Below, one piece after another: positions 34,901 to 46,680 of a stretch of 64,000 nucleotides of DNA. This DNA comes from Aselliscus stoliczkanus (lineage: Eukaryota > Chordata > Mammalia > Chiroptera > Hipposideridae), in contig CM066738.1 of NCBI GenBank assembly GCA_033961575.1, positions 66,625,478 to 66,689,477 on the forward strand, in the 5' to 3' direction. Below the pieces are notes generated by a model, which was not told the origin of the DNA, made no database searches, and worked only from the letters and a program-made list of their open reading frames with translations. Numbering within the stretch: the stretch's first letter is position 1; every line of letters starts with the position of its first letter. Both the position numbers and the translations under genes were made by a program.

Positions 34901-36605
34901 ATATACTCTGGTTGTTCATTTTCCTGTCTGCTTTATACCTTTTTTTAAAAAAATTGAAAACACCTCTTTCATAGTGTTGTTTGCGTCACTGTAGGAATTA
35001 ACGCATCCTGGATTATGGGACTGCTTCTCAAAAATAGTATTACATTTGTTTTTGCTAAGATTTCAATGAATTAAGTTGGTAGCAGTATTTGTGTTAATAT
35101 CTGAATTTGGGAATTTTATACCACCTATATACACCTTTATACTTGCATACATTTCAGATTTGGAGTTTTGTTTCTGATAACAGAATTAATACCCATAGCC
35201 CTGAATAGAAAGTTTTTCATGTTTCCCTGGAGGATAATCAATAAGTGGGTTACTATGCCCCTGTTCAAATAGGGGGTCACCACTACAGAGCCCTGGTTAT
35301 ATGTGGAGATATATGTGTCAGCTACCTGTCTCTCAAAGCCTCCAGACCATGTAATTTTTACACCAGAAGCTGGAGACTAATTTTAGAGCCAGTATTTCTA
35401 TAGCTCCCATTAGATCAGGACACAAATGATTGCTCTGTCTTTGAGTTCCTGTTTTACTTCTAGCACCTGGAGATTTCCTTTTCTTTTTTCCAATATTGCC
35501 TATATAGTCATCTTCTTTGGTTACATTTTAGCCAGCATTTATATGTGATTTATCTGACAGTATAAATTTAAAGTCTACACCAGCACTGGATGAAGGGAAA
35601 CTAAAGTTATTGGAGGAGGAGAAGGAGAAAATCCTTCAGGAATATAGAAGACATAGCAAGGTTCAGTGACATATTGCTCCAGGAAGTTAGTAGAATCTTT
35701 TAAGGACCTATGGGGCACATCCTGACCTGTTTGTGTTCTGCAACAACATACTAAGATTGAGATCTGGCAGCCTGATAGGATGGGCATTTGCTGAGCTGGC
35801 TTCTGGAGGTTACCCAGTCAGTGGGAGAGGATTCTAACAGAAAAGGAAGTCATACTGGTGCTGCTTCATGCATACTTATACTAAATAGGAGTAATGTTTT
35901 ATATCTTATAAAATGCATTCAAAAGTGATAAAAAGCAGAGATTGCATTCTCTTGACTGACTCTTGTTTAATGCAACTCACATTCAATAGGTGTCTATTGT
36001 GTTCCACTAAGAAAGAGAGTGGTAATTGGGTCTTTGCAGCAGTCTGCTCAACAGAAGAGATGGGTGTACATAGCTAACCCTGAAGCAATGGGAGGTTTAT
36101 TATAAAAGTGGTATGAACAGGTACTGTAGAAGCAAAGGCAAAAAAGTAATAAATCTATTGAGTCACATGAAGGGGAGTGGAGCAGTAGGCAAAACTTCCC
36201 AGGGGCAATATATGAGCTTTGCTATGAAGGGTGACTATGATGTTACCTGTGGAGAAAGGGGTAACCTGAGTAGAAGAGTAAGACCTCCTTCTGGAGAGGA
36301 TTCTAACCCCTGTTAAATAACCTACTGGAGCTGGAGCCTAGAGTATAGTAGAAGAAGGAGATGAGGCTGGTCCAGATTGTGAAAAACCTGGAGTAAAATG
36401 TTTGTCTTCATTTATTTCAAGGATTTTTACCCCCTCTGAAGTTAGAGAAAATGACCTTTCTTTTTCACTTTCTCTTATTTTTAAAAAATTCGTTTGTTAT
36501 ATTTTTAAAGCTACACATGATACTAGTAGGTAATTCAGATTATCTAGGATGTTAGTAATCAAGACCTATGCTCCAAAACACCATACAGTGAATACATGCA
36601 AGAGT
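34900..36605. other. No gene; possible eroded antisense L1 at its left
   Basis: 34900-35500 may still be eroded antisense L1, which I cannot confirm. The rest shows no recognisable repeat or gene. The 67-70 residue frames at 35575 and 36113 have no domain signature. Confidence 0.35.
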
Positions 36606-36870
36606 TTGGTCCAGTTTCTGGGTATGAAGTGATATTTTATTTTGATTTTGATTTGCATTTCTCTAATAATTAGTGATGTTAAGTACCTTTTCATGTACCT
36701 ATTGGCCATTTGTATGTCTTCTTTGGGAAAATGTCTATTCTGTTCCTCTACCCATTTTTAATAAAATTGTTTGATTTTTGTTCTTGTTGTTATTGAGCTG
36801 TATGACTTCTTTATTATATGTTGGATATTAACCCCTTATCAGATATATGATAGTGGAAATGGCATTTTGC
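36605..36870 (-). mobile_element. Old antisense L1 fragment
   Basis: 'gatttgcatttctctaataa', 'attggccatttgtatgtctt' and 'aaccccttatcagatatatg' are the antisense L1 ORF2 C-terminal signature, also seen at 14.86-15.1 kb. It is a short isolated fragment. Confidence 0.82.
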
Positions 36871-38510
36871 ATCAACTCAGTAGATGCCTACCTTTGAATT
36901 GTATTTTAATTTTTCTAAAAGCTCTTGCCATATATCTAATTTTCCTTTAATAATTAACTTAGTAAAATGAGATAAGAATTGGCCTAATTGGTTTACTCTA
37001 ATATAGTTATATTGAGGGAAATAAGCAATTTTGAAATTCTGATGTATAAAAATCACTGAGGAATATTATTTTTAGGGATTGCCATAAACATATAACACTA
37101 GGAATTTTATCCATTAATGAGATAAATATAGACTAAGCAAGGCTTTGCAGTTTTACAATGACAATTTCACATCACATGCTATTTATGCTACTTGTGATTT
37201 TCTTAAAGAGATACTTATATGACTTGCAAATTAATGTGCTCAGCATTTTACTAAAAAATAATGACTTCATTCCTCACCTTTATTTATAGTCAATGCAAGG
37301 GTATAAAAAAGAAGAAGGTGGGGAGCTTTCACTAAATTGGTGAAACTTATTAGTGTACTTTCTAGACTAGCATGATGTAAGAGGAAGAAATTGGGAAGCA
37401 CAATCCCAAAGTCTTCTAATAGTCATTTATAATTATGTGCATGCTAGGCCCAAAAATTCATAAGAGACTATTTGTTATCCTGATCTCAATTTTAGTTAAA
37501 AATCAGAATAAATATGACCTTTTATTGTCATGCTAGTCAGTTTTTTACTTAACCTTTTGTTCTTATAATCCACAGATCTGTCTATTTCTATCAAACTAGA
37601 TATCTACCTGTCTAGATATTTTAATGTCCTACTGGGCATTGAATTGAAATACAGTGAAACAATATCTGATTCCTTTGATCAATGCCTTACTTCTGTATTT
37701 TTGCTCTCTTAGATTTGGGTACTTAAGTCAACTTTAAAATGAATTATCTCTGGTTTGAATTCTTGAACTGAAAATGCACTCAACAATCTGATCATGTGTG
37801 GTATTTCTGCAAATGTGAATAAATGGGGGTAAACTTCATGCCACCTACTGCAATCATATCCCTTGCAGATTTGAGGTTAAATTGCAAAAGTGGAAGGGTG
37901 ATATATGTATAGTGTGATACTCTACTCATATTTCTTTATCTTCAATACTTAGAATCCTGAATATTTGAGAAATCTGCAAATTCGGAAAAGTATTAATAAT
38001 TTTTCAAAGCCTGTTTCTGATAAATTTATAGGTTTAAACCCATATAATACAATAGGAGGAAAAAGTTACAATTATTTTGTTGAATTTGTTAAATCTTTAC
38101 AAAAGATGATATACTAGATGGAATTTAAAGAATTGAAATGTAATTGTTAAATTGAAATTGAAATACTGAATTGAGTAATATGTGCTAGTTCTAAGTTCTG
38201 AGAAATGAGCAGAAAGGCTCCTTGTCTCAAATGAATTTATTTCATTAAATAGGACTTTAGAGTTTACCCAACTTTTAGAAGCAGAACCAGAAAGATATTT
38301 TTTTTAAAGTAAGGGAAGAATGATGACTCCGAGGGAGAGAAAAAAATTAATTAAGAGAGGAAATTATCACCTGTAACATTAAAAATAACAAACTTAGCTG
38401 GTATTTGTCATAGTAGTTTCAATGTTGGGTACAAATGAAAACATATTTAGCTATTGATTTCAAAAGAGAGAGGAATCACCAAAACTAGAAGTGGTATTTC
38501 TCAAAATGTT
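36870..38510. other. No gene seen; AT-rich, repeat-poor
   Basis: No recognisable element, RNA or coding frame. Confidence 0.4.
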
Positions 38511-38514
38511 TTCA

Positions 38515-38665
38515 CTTACTCAGCAAGCACTTATTAAGTTTTACTGTTTATCAGACACTAAGTAACGTAGTTCTTGTCCTAAGGAGCTATTAGAAGAGCT
38601 CCAGGAGGTGTTAGGAAGTGGCCAGGAGACAAGCAAATGCTTCCAGGCTGAAGAGTATAGTGGAT
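38515..38665 (-). mobile_element. Possible L2/MIR 3' end relic, antisense
   Basis: 'actcagcaagcacttattaa' and 'gtttatcagacactaagtaa' resemble the antisense terminal segment shared by old LINE/SINE families. Weak. Confidence 0.4.
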
Positions 38666-38699
38666 GGACAAAGGAGGGACATTCAACATAAACTGTCAA

Positions 38700-39345
38700 A
38701 ACAAGGGCCATAAAACTTGCATTTACTTTGCTGGCTTTGATGTCATGAGTGATCACAGACTAGCTTAGCCTTTCTGAATTACTTACATTTATTGTCACCT
38801 GGCTGCCCGCCTTCCCTGGCCATCAGATTTAAGAGGCTCCTCTCAGCCTCTACAAGGTACCTTTCTTCAGAGAGCTTTGTAGAGGGACAGACAGCTTTAC
38901 CAGTGTGGTGGGACAATGCCCCAAGGGCCTTTGTGGATCTCAGGGTTCCTATTTTCTATAATGGAAAAGACCCTTTCTGTGAATGTTCCTGAGGTAGTGC
39001 TGTTTACTTCTCCCTGTGGCTGGCTATATAACTTAGCTAAACATAAGGGGTTGGTTGTTGACTAGGAGAGTGATTTGACTCTCTTTTTCCTTCTCTTTGG
39101 ACCATAGCTTTACAGAGATGCAGATTAGGAAGTCCTCCCTAATGATAAGATACAAGTGGCACCATCCAGTCACCTGGACTCCATCCTCTGTAGGATCCCA
39201 CAGGAAAAACAGACAACTTGTGGCCTTAGTCAGGGAAGATGAGGGGTCAGGTTGGCAGATCTGGGAAGAGCAGAAGGGTAGGTATGCTCCAGCAAACACC
39301 AAGGAACAGGGGTATATTACCATATCTTATGATAAATTATAAGAA
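38700..39345. other. No gene seen
   Basis: Slightly GC-richer than its surroundings. Overlapping 66-96 residue frames on both strands (38792, 39033, 39097) lack any family signature, and I do not call them genes. Confidence 0.35.
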
Positions 39346-39349
39346 GCTC

Positions 39350-40015
39350 AGAATTGACATGTAGAAGGTGAGAGGGGAGAAGTGAAAAATGAGGCTGAAG
39401 AGGAATCCGGGGTTTAAGAACCATTCATTTCTTGCATAAGAAGTAAGGGTGTGGCACTTAATTTTGAAGTTGTGGCAAGATTTGGAAGGGTTTTAAGGAA
39501 GGTGACAGAATTTGCTTTGTGTTTTAGAAAGACTAATCTGGATTGTGGTGATAGAGAAAAATGGTAAGCAAGTTACCACAGCCCACAAGTGAAAAATAAT
39601 GAGACCCTGGAAGAAGGAAGCTGTGTAGAATGGGAAAGAAGGACTAGAGAAGGCAGATGTTTAGCAGGAGAGATGACAGGACTTGATAAACAAGGAAACT
39701 TATCTTTCTTATGGGAAGGAGAGGGACTGATGGCTGTGTAGAGCTTCTAGTTGGGTGGCTGGATTGGTAAGGGCATCATTATTGCAGGAAGGGGATCAAG
39801 AATATATTTGAGTGGAGATAGGATAATGAGATTAGTTTTTGAAATATCAAATGTGTAATAGTAGAGATATTTGCTATGCACAGAAGTTTGTTGTTTAGGA
39901 GAACTATCTGTCCTGAAGTTTTAGACACAGGAATCATCAGGCGTGGACGAGGTCAGCTAAGGATAATATGGGTGGGCATATAGGGGATTTGGAAGGACAA
40001 GCTCAGAATATTGAT
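39350..40015 (-). mobile_element. L2 LINE relic, antisense
   Basis: 'aagatttggaagggttttaa', 'gaaagactaatctggattgt', 'ggtggctggattggtaaggg' and 'atatcaaatgtgtaatagta' follow antisense L2 order. Heavily diverged. Confidence 0.68.
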
Positions 40016-40082
40016 ACTTAATAGATATTTAGAATGCAATAAAAAAAATCTGCTGAATGAATTCATTTTTTTAAAATTGCAG

Positions 40083-40674
40083 TACATGTTCTGACAATTA
40101 AGTTCTGAACTTGTTGCAACAATGTTGCTAACCTTTTTTTTAATATATCAGAGGGATTATGCATTATGCATTTGTACCAACTGGACAGAGAATTAACCAA
40201 GTTTACTATTTTGAAGTGCTGAAAAGGCAGCGTAAAAAAGTAAGACATAAACAACCGGAATTTTTCACCAACAATTTATGGCTCCTGCATCACGACAATG
40301 CACCAGTTCAAACAGTACTGTCTGTGAGGGAATTTTTAGCCAGTAAACAAATAACTGTATTGGAACACCCTCCTTACTCACCTCATCTGGCCCCCAATGA
40401 CTTCTTTCTTTACCCAGAGATAAAGGAAATATTGAAAGGAAGACATTTTGATGATATTCATGACATCAAAGGTTCAAAGGTGCTATGACGACAGCTCTGA
40501 TGGCCATTCCAGAAAAAGAGTTCCAAAATTGCTTTGAAGGGTGGACTAGGTACTGGAGTCAGTGCATAGTTTCCCAGGGGGAGTACTTTGAAGGTATCCA
40601 TAGTGATATTCAGCAATGTGATATGTAGTACTTTTTCTAGGATGAGTTCGTGAACTTAATTGTCCGAACTTTGC
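40083..40674 (+). mobile_element. Mariner DNA transposon relic, internally deleted
   Basis: The terminal inverted repeats are 'tgttctgacaattaagttct' on the left and 'gaacttaattgtccgaactt' on the right. The interior encodes only the C-terminal half of a mariner transposase. At about 590 bp it is roughly half the usual mariner length (about 1.3 kb). The N-terminal DNA-binding region is missing, so it cannot transpose on its own. Confidence 0.9.
40159..40640 (+). pseudogene. Mariner transposase catalytic-domain fragment
   Basis: The enzyme cuts and joins transposon ends using three acidic residues. This open frame (40159-40488, 109 residues) has HYAFVPTGQ, LLHHDNAPVQT, then HPPYSPHLAPNDFFLYPEIK. 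The aspartates in HDNAP and PNDFF have exactly 34 residues between them, the D34D spacing of mariner. After a frameshift near 40488, the C-terminal part (IPEKEFQNCFEGW, then SQGEYFEG) continues to about 40605. The first catalytic D and the helix-turn-helix region are absent. It is a dead remnant. Confidence 0.92.
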
Positions 40675-40679
40675 ATGGC

Positions 40680-41065
40680 CTGTTTGAGAGAGTATTGAGC
40701 TGGAACTCCATAAGCCTGAGTTTGCGTCTGTATCTGGTGGGGTATCTGTGGAAGTCAGTGTCTTTCACCTTCAATATCTCATGAGTCTATTGGAGGCAAT
40801 GAAACAAGGAAATCTTGTGCTTTATTCTTGGTTTTCTACTGTTGTTTTCTACCTTTGTTCTCTCAGAGGTTTTATCATCACTGATAATGGGTAATAGAAG
40901 GAAAAGTCACTTAAGGAACACCAGGAACCTTCACATATCATAATATTGAGTTGAGGAGTACAAACATGTAGAAACTCACTTAGAAATTAGCATCCATCTA
41001 CATTTGCATTAACTCAAATAATCCTCCTCTGTTTATAAGTGGACTTAGTTTGCGTACTCATCGAT
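40680..41065. other. No gene seen
   Basis: No recognised element. Confidence 0.4.
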
Positions 41066-41079
41066 ACAGGGAAATGTTT

Positions 41080-41480
41080 CAGCACACATCTTTCTTCTCT
41101 GTGGTGTTATGCTTTTTTGTATTACACTTCTTTTCTTAGCCAATTTGCCTCTTTTTTAAATAGGCTTTTTTTTACTGCAATTTTAGGTTCCCAGGAAAAT
41201 TTAGTGGAAAGTACAGCAAATTCCCATAAGCTCTCTGCCTTCTTTATTATCAACTTCCCCACCAGAGTGGTACATTTGTTACAGTTCTTGGACCTACATT
41301 GACGTAGGTTATCACCCAGAGTTCACAGTTTACATTAGGGTACACTCCTGGTGCTGTATATCACATGTGTTTTGAGAAATATATATTGTTATACTATCAT
41401 GCAGAATAGTTCCACTGCTCTAAAAATCCTGTGTTCTAACTATTCATCCCTCCCTCCCCTTTATACTATTATGTTTTAAG
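41080..41480 (-). mobile_element. Old antisense L1 3' UTR fragment
   Basis: 'aggttcccaggaaaatttag', 'ccccaccagagtggtacatt', 'ggacctacattgacgtaggt' and 'attcatccctccctcccctt' match an old mammalian L1 3' UTR on the minus strand. The 87-residue frame over it is not a gene. Confidence 0.82.
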
Positions 41481-41642
41481 TCATTATTATATATCAGTGT
41501 ATGGTTAAAAATAACACATCTTACAGATTTGAATGTGTGTTAGAATATGAAAGAATATATTTAAAACTTAGACATTGTAATACATATCTACTGAGGTCAA
41601 AATCTTTCTTATATGAATAATAATAATTATTATTATTCATAT

Positions 41643-41778
41643 TATAGTGCTATTTTTTTTTCTTTTTCTGAGGGCAGTGTTACCGGCCCTCATATGTGGG
41701 ACCCGAACCGACGCCTCTGGCTTCCCAAGCCAGCGCTTAACCACCACGCCACTCGGCTGGCCCTATAGTGCTATTTTT
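41643..41778 (-). mobile_element. tRNA-like SINE, short type (copy 2) with TSD
   Basis: A minus-strand SINE (about 41658-41763) flanked by the direct repeat tatagtgctattttt at 41643-41657 and 41764-41778. On the minus strand it reads 'ggccagccgagtggcgtggt', 'ggttaagcgctggcttggga', then 'agggccggtaacactgccct' and an A-rich tail. The head has a tRNA-like box A and box B for internal Pol III transcription. Confidence 0.93.
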
Positions 41779-41859
41779 AGTAACAAGTTATAGTAGTTAG
41801 AGCTTCACCAGCACAAAAGTTCCCAAGTGTAATTAGGTAAGCCCCTCAAGTCTTTCTGG

Positions 41860-41907
41860 AATAAATACTGCTTTGTCAGGTAAAATAAATACTGCTTTGT
41901 CAGGTAA
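41860..41907 (+). repeat. Perfect 24-bp tandem duplication
   Basis: Two identical adjacent 24-base units begin 'aataaatactgctttgtcag'. Being identical, it is likely recent. Confidence 0.95.
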
Positions 41908-41909
41908 AC

Positions 41910-43050
41910 AGATAAATCTGTATCAGTTTATAGGACAGATTTTTTTCTGTTTTAGCACAATAATAAAATTTCTGCTTCATTATTTGTTACAGTGAAAACT
42001 TACCTGCTATCTAGGACAAAATATTATTGACTTGAAAGCCACCACCCACATTTATATCAAATCATTTTGGGAGCTGTGTGTGTGTGTGCATGCACGTATG
42101 TGTGTGTGTGCAAGCATGCATATGTGTGTGTACATGCACATGCATGTGTAAGTGTGTATGTGTATGTGCTCAGTACATTTTCAGCATATGAGATCAAAAT
42201 AAGAATGAAGCAAACCAGCTGATGAGAAGGCAGGAGAGGAAAGCAAAAAATAAAAATAAAAAACAGAGCAGTAGAGATGACAGAGACAAATGGGGAAGAG
42301 AGAAAATAAGTTAGAGAGAGAGAGGAAACACACACATACAGCAGGAATTGAGTCATTTTGGGAAAATGTGGTGAAAAATTGCTAGTGGCATGAGAGTGCT
42401 CATGGCAAAAGCACCTTCCTTTTTCTCTAATGAGGACTTGAAGAGTCCAGAGCAGCAATGTACATTTGTGTTTAATTTATTATAATTACTTTATTTGGCC
42501 AGGAATCTGTTACTTTTTGTAGGGTGATTGAATTTTTTCTTTACCATCCTGCTTAGAAGGGTGTGTTTGTTTCAGTTTGAACAAATTAATCCAGGGTTCT
42601 TGATTTAGCCACCTCACTAGGAAAACCTTTGCAAGCTTTTCCCAGGTAGGCAGAGAGGTTTGATAGATTAAATGTTAGATTGCAGTCTATTGATATCTAT
42701 GGAATAAACTAGTCTCCAATGATAAACCTTTTCTGGGCACCAAAGAAAGCACAGAAATTATAAGAAACCAAATAAAACTGAAGCATTAACACTGAAGTAC
42801 AATCTTGCAATATCTTTACACAATATGTTTTAGAAAATACTTATATTTCTCATATTAACCAAAGTAAAATTCATGTGTCCATTGCAAATTTGTAGAACCC
42901 ACTTTTCTTTAAGATTTAGCGACAAAAAAAGGAAAGAAGGTAATTGGAAAATTAGGATCTATTGCTATAATGCTAGCAGCATAATCCAGTTTTTGTTTTT
43001 GTTTTTTGCTTTTTGTGGGATGAGAGATAAAAAATTGTTTAACAATATAT
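41910..43050. other. No gene; contains an alternating GT/CA-rich tract
   Basis: 42074-42168 is an imperfect run of alternating purine-pyrimidine (tg, ca, tgcatgca) steps. The 133-residue antisense frame across it owes its length to the simple repeat and has no domain signature. The rest is unassigned. Confidence 0.4.
42074..42168 (+). repeat. Imperfect GT-rich microsatellite with TGCATGCA motifs
   Basis: Alternating purine-pyrimidine steps run over about 95 bases, with short palindromes such as 'tgcatgcacg' and 'atgcacatgcatgtg'. Confidence 0.9.
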
Positions 43051-43051
43051 G

Positions 43052-43190
43052 TTAATATTTATTTATTTTATTTTATTTTATTTTGAGGGCAGTGTCACTG
43101 GCCCTCACATGTGGGACTGAACCGGGGCCACTGGCTTCCTAAGCCAGTGCTTAACCACAGCGCCACTCGGCTGGTCCTTAATATTTATTT
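43052..43190 (-). mobile_element. tRNA-like SINE, short type (copy 3) with TSD
   Basis: The SINE occupies about 43068-43177 on the minus strand, with the direct repeat ttaatatttattt at 43052 and 43178. On + it reads 'gagggcagtgtcactggccc' to 'ccactcggctggtcc'. The A-rich tail appears as a TTTTA array at its left. It is the same type as copies 1, 2, 4, 5 and 6. Confidence 0.92.
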
Positions 43191-43590
43191 TTTTTATTAC
43201 AATACGGCTTTTATTAGAATGACAAGAAACAGTAAATAGAACTTCTGAAAGTGTCTGTTGGATTGTGACAAGGGCTTGACAAGTAAATGGCAGTCAAGCA
43301 TAATTGTACTCCAAACACATGGTTTTCAGGTTACTTAATATTCTATTTTATTAATATCTCTGACTTTTAACCACTATTCAAAATATTTTAGTGAGAAAGC
43401 TAGGGTCTTCGGAGTGTCAATTTAGGATCCTTGGGAAGTCACAAGGATTTTAAACTGATGATTAGGTTGTAGGAGGCTGCACAAGATGCTCCTTAAATGA
43501 GAAGAAGGAAAAGACATCTTTAGGAAGAATGTTTTGGATGAGTCAAAAATTTAACCCTAGAGATTGGAGAGAACTGCTTGAAACATTGAT
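43190..43590. other. No gene seen
   Basis: AT-rich, with no recognised element. Confidence 0.4.
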
Positions 43591-44078
43591 AAAAAATTTG
43601 AAGGTTTGAGGGCTGTCCTAGTGGCCCATTGGTTAAGAGTTGGCTTCGGAGTGCAAGCTCTGAGCAGCAGGGTCTCCATTTTGGATCCCACATGGGCCAG
43701 TGACGCTGTGCCCTCCACAGCTAAGATGGTGAACAACAGCTCAACCTGGAGCTGAGCTGCCGGTCATCGCAGGCAATGGCGTAGGCTGCAGTGGGACTGC
43801 AGTGGGCTGCTGTAAGGTACTGTGAGTGGCTGGTAGCCGTTGTGAGCTGCCGTGAGACACCATGAGCAGCCACACAGTGGCCGGTGACCTATCTGCCTCA
43901 GCCAGGAAAAGCGCAATGATCAGAATACCAACATGGGCCTGTGAAGAGACATCCTCCACAACTAGACTGAAGAACAAAAGGACACAACTTGCCTGTTCCC
44001 CTTCCCTGATTCCCCAATGCTGTTCCCTCCCCCAATTCCCCAATATAATCTTTAAAAAAAAAAATCTGAAGTTTTGAG
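43591..44078 (+). mobile_element. Long composite SINE (type B, copy 1) with TSD
   Basis: The element (about 43611-44060) starts with a tRNA-like head ('ggttaagagttggcttcgga'). Its middle is GC-rich with reiterated 'ggctgc'/'gagtggctgg' motifs. Its 3' part contains 'ccaacatgggcctgtgaaga', 'caactagactgaagaacaaa' and 'ctgttccccttccctgattc', then an A tail. Near-identical 20-bp direct repeats ending in 'gttttgag'/'ggtttgag' flank it (43591-43610 and about 44059-44078). It is colinear with 53389-53837. The frames inside (for example 43741-44043 minus) are repeat artefacts. Confidence 0.88.
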
Positions 44079-44079
44079 A

Positions 44080-45015
44080 GGGAAGTTCTGGGTAATGTAA
44101 ACAGCACCCCCTTCTAACTGGGTTTTAATGTTCCTCTCAGAGGGCTATACACAAATCCTTTTGTGGGGCTCACTGATCAAAATTTAATATGTAACCATAC
44201 CAAGTAGTTTCAAATTTTAAAAGATGACTTTAAAATATTTAACAAATTCCTAAATAAGAGGAATGAACTGAAATTATAGAATGATGTAAATTAGGATGGA
44301 CATTTTAGGTCAGGATACCTTTTCAAAAAGTTGCTCTTCCTTGCTTTCGTTTTTCGTTGAACTTTGACATCATTCGGTCACTTACTTTTTAGTTTAGAAC
44401 CTTTCCTAGGCACCTCTCACTGATATTTCTTGCTGTTCATACCTTACTTCTTTCAGATTCTCCAATCTTTCACATTCTTACTTAGTCTTATTGATATCTG
44501 AAGTACGCCAAGCAGGGAATGAGTTCAATTTCTGTCATGGATCCGTTAGGAACTACTGACATTTAATCTTGTTGTAAGCAATGTATGTTTATGAGTGTTT
44601 TCTTCCTCAAAGTCAGAAATAATTGGCCAATAATCTTAATATTTGTAAATTATATTCATGCAAATCATAGAATGTTAGGGGCAGATAAAACATAAATATT
44701 GGTTGTGTTTAAACTTTGTTTCAATATTGCTATTTATTTATTACTATTTTAATACATTTAAATAATAGTGAATAATTAGTATAGTTCCCATTAAAATAAA
44801 TTTTAAAATTACCTAATTAATTTTCTAAAATTTCTTTGCCATACAAAATTCATAAAGAAGGATAATAAAATAAATCTTCAAAATAGTGACATCTTTTAAT
44901 ATTTCTTTTCATTATTAAGCTATGCTTAAACCTACGTTATTTGAAATCCAAACTTTTTTTTTTTTTAATTCTCTTCTTTAAAAGTAAGTTGAAGTAGAAA
45001 GTTGCTTTGGGTTTA
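44080..45015. other. No gene seen; AT-rich
   Basis: No recognised element or coding frame. Confidence 0.4.
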
Positions 45016-45016
45016 A

Positions 45017-45018
<2 letters not shown>

Positions 45019-45062
<44 letters not shown>
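45019..45062 (+). repeat. (GT)22 microsatellite
   Basis: An uninterrupted GT run. Confidence 0.96.
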
Positions 45063-45063
<1 letters not shown>

Positions 45064-45064
45064 G

Positions 45065-45525
45065 TTTGTTTGTTTGTTTTCTTTTGTTTCTTTTGTTCAG
45101 AATTCCAGTTTGTTCTCTCCCATCTTTTGTACTTTAAATTGCTCTTCTAAATTTCAAGATCACCCTGTATGAACCCACATTCAGAGTGTTTTAATTGATT
45201 ATTATGTTGCAAGTCCAGAATTCAGGGTGAGATATGTAGATGATCATTTTGATTTAACTTGAAAATGATGACTCACTATCACACATGAGGTATATTTTAA
45301 TAATTTTGGTTAGCAACCTCAAGCATAAAAAATCATTTTTATACTATTCCTGTTGACAAAAAAATTGACAGAATTAATCAGATTTTTAGCCTATTCTAGA
45401 TCCAACTCAACTCGTTTGGGAATGGTAAAACTGGTAAAACTCTCTCATAAACATCAATCCTCATGGGTTTCATTATATAATTTTTTTCTTTTTAAAAAAT
45501 TGTTTTAATTATTATTTTCTAGTTA
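45065..45525. other. No gene seen
   Basis: AT-rich; no recognised element. Confidence 0.4.
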
Positions 45526-46124
45526 CACTGCTTTTTTATTTTAAAAAAATAATCTTTAGTTTTTCAATTACAATTGAATACAATGAGACATTTATGTAAC
45601 TTATGAAGCAATCACCACGATAAATCTAGTCCCCATCTAACACCATAAATAATTATTGCAATACTATTCACTATATTCCTTATGCTATAATTTACATCCC
45701 CATGACTATTTTGTCACTATCAATTTGTACTTTGTAATCCCTTCCCCTTTTTCACCCATCACCCAATCCCCCTTCCCATTTGGCAACCATCAAAATGTTC
45801 TCTGTATGAGTCTGTTTCTGTTTTGTTTATTCATTTATTTTGTTCTTTAGATTCCACATGTAAGTGAAATCGTATGACATTTGTCTTTCTCTGACTTACT
45901 CCACTCAACACAACACTCCATCCATGTTGTTGCAGATGGCACTATTTCATTCTTTTTTTTATGAATGAACAATATTCCATTGTATATATGTACCATCTCT
46001 TCTTTATCCATTGATGGATGCCCAGGTTGCTTTCATATTTTGGCTATTGTAATTTGAGGTGTGATCAACAATATGGTGAGTGTTTAATAAAAAATATATT
46101 ATTACAGTAAAAGACACATTGCTA

Positions 46125-46330
46125 TTAGTCCCCCTCAAAATACTTTCCCTTGCTTAGAACACACTTATCCTATCATTCTTGCCACTTTCTGAAGCAGTTC
46201 TGGAAGTCCTCTTTTGTGAGTGCCTTTAATTGTGCTGTTTTGGCAGCCTCAATGTCCCAAATAATTTTGACTTTGCAGAAGAGCCAGAAATCATATGGTG
46301 CCAGATCTGGTGAATAAGGTGGGTGAGGAC
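46125..46330 (-). pseudogene. Mariner transposase C-terminal fragment (left arm)
   Basis: Read on the minus strand, the arm encodes HPPYSP-like and LAPYDFWLFCKVKI, then LKALTKEDFQNCFRKWQE before the end. The D of PYDF corresponds to the last catalytic aspartate of mariner. The fragment begins close to the centre of the palindrome and runs outward to the TIR. No N-terminal domain is present. Confidence 0.82.
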
Positions 46331-46374
46331 ATTATAAAAATAATGGTTTTATTATTGAAGATCCTTGTCTTTCT

Positions 46375-46680
46375 GTTGGATGCTACTTGGCAGCAGCATT
46401 CACCATATTTTGTGATCACAACAGGCATATCACACATCACTTCTGATATATGGCAATTTCTGTCAAATATAAACATTATGATGTGTTCTCCTCCACCTTA
46501 TTCATTGAATCTGGCACCCTGTGACTTTGCGACTTCTGGTTCTTCCCCAAAGTCAAAATCATCATGACAGGTAAACATTTTGAATCAATTCAAGACATTG
46601 AAGTAGCCACGACAATGCAACTAAAGACATTTATATAAGAGGAATTCCAGAACTGCTTCAGAAAGTGGCAAGAATGATAG
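46375..46680 (+). pseudogene. Mariner transposase C-terminal fragment (right arm)
   Basis: Plus-strand translation (open frame 46295-46567) gives SHITSDIWQFLSNINIMM, then PPPYSLNLAPCDFATSG, where CDF carries the last catalytic aspartate. A frameshift near 46530 is followed by EFQNCFRKWQE near the end. It extends further toward the N terminus than the left arm, so the palindrome has an asymmetric centre (about 46331-46480 is present only once). Confidence 0.82.

Noticed and set aside
38792..39342. Host exon cluster in the GC-richer patch
   Set aside because: Overlapping short frames on both strands, with no splice-site-supported frame or domain visible by eye.
41658..41763. tRNA gene
   Set aside because: Box A/B-like sequence is present, but the copy is one of several SINEs with A tails and TSDs and does not fold into a full tRNA with an acceptor stem.
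42057..42458. 133-residue antisense frame
   Set aside because: Its length comes from a GT/CA repeat; no family signature.
43741..44043. 100-residue antisense frame and the 53359-53734 frames
   Set aside because: They lie inside the GC-rich core of the composite SINE.
45019..45062. CRISPR-like repeat array
   Set aside because: Simple dinucleotide repeat, no spacers, vertebrate context.
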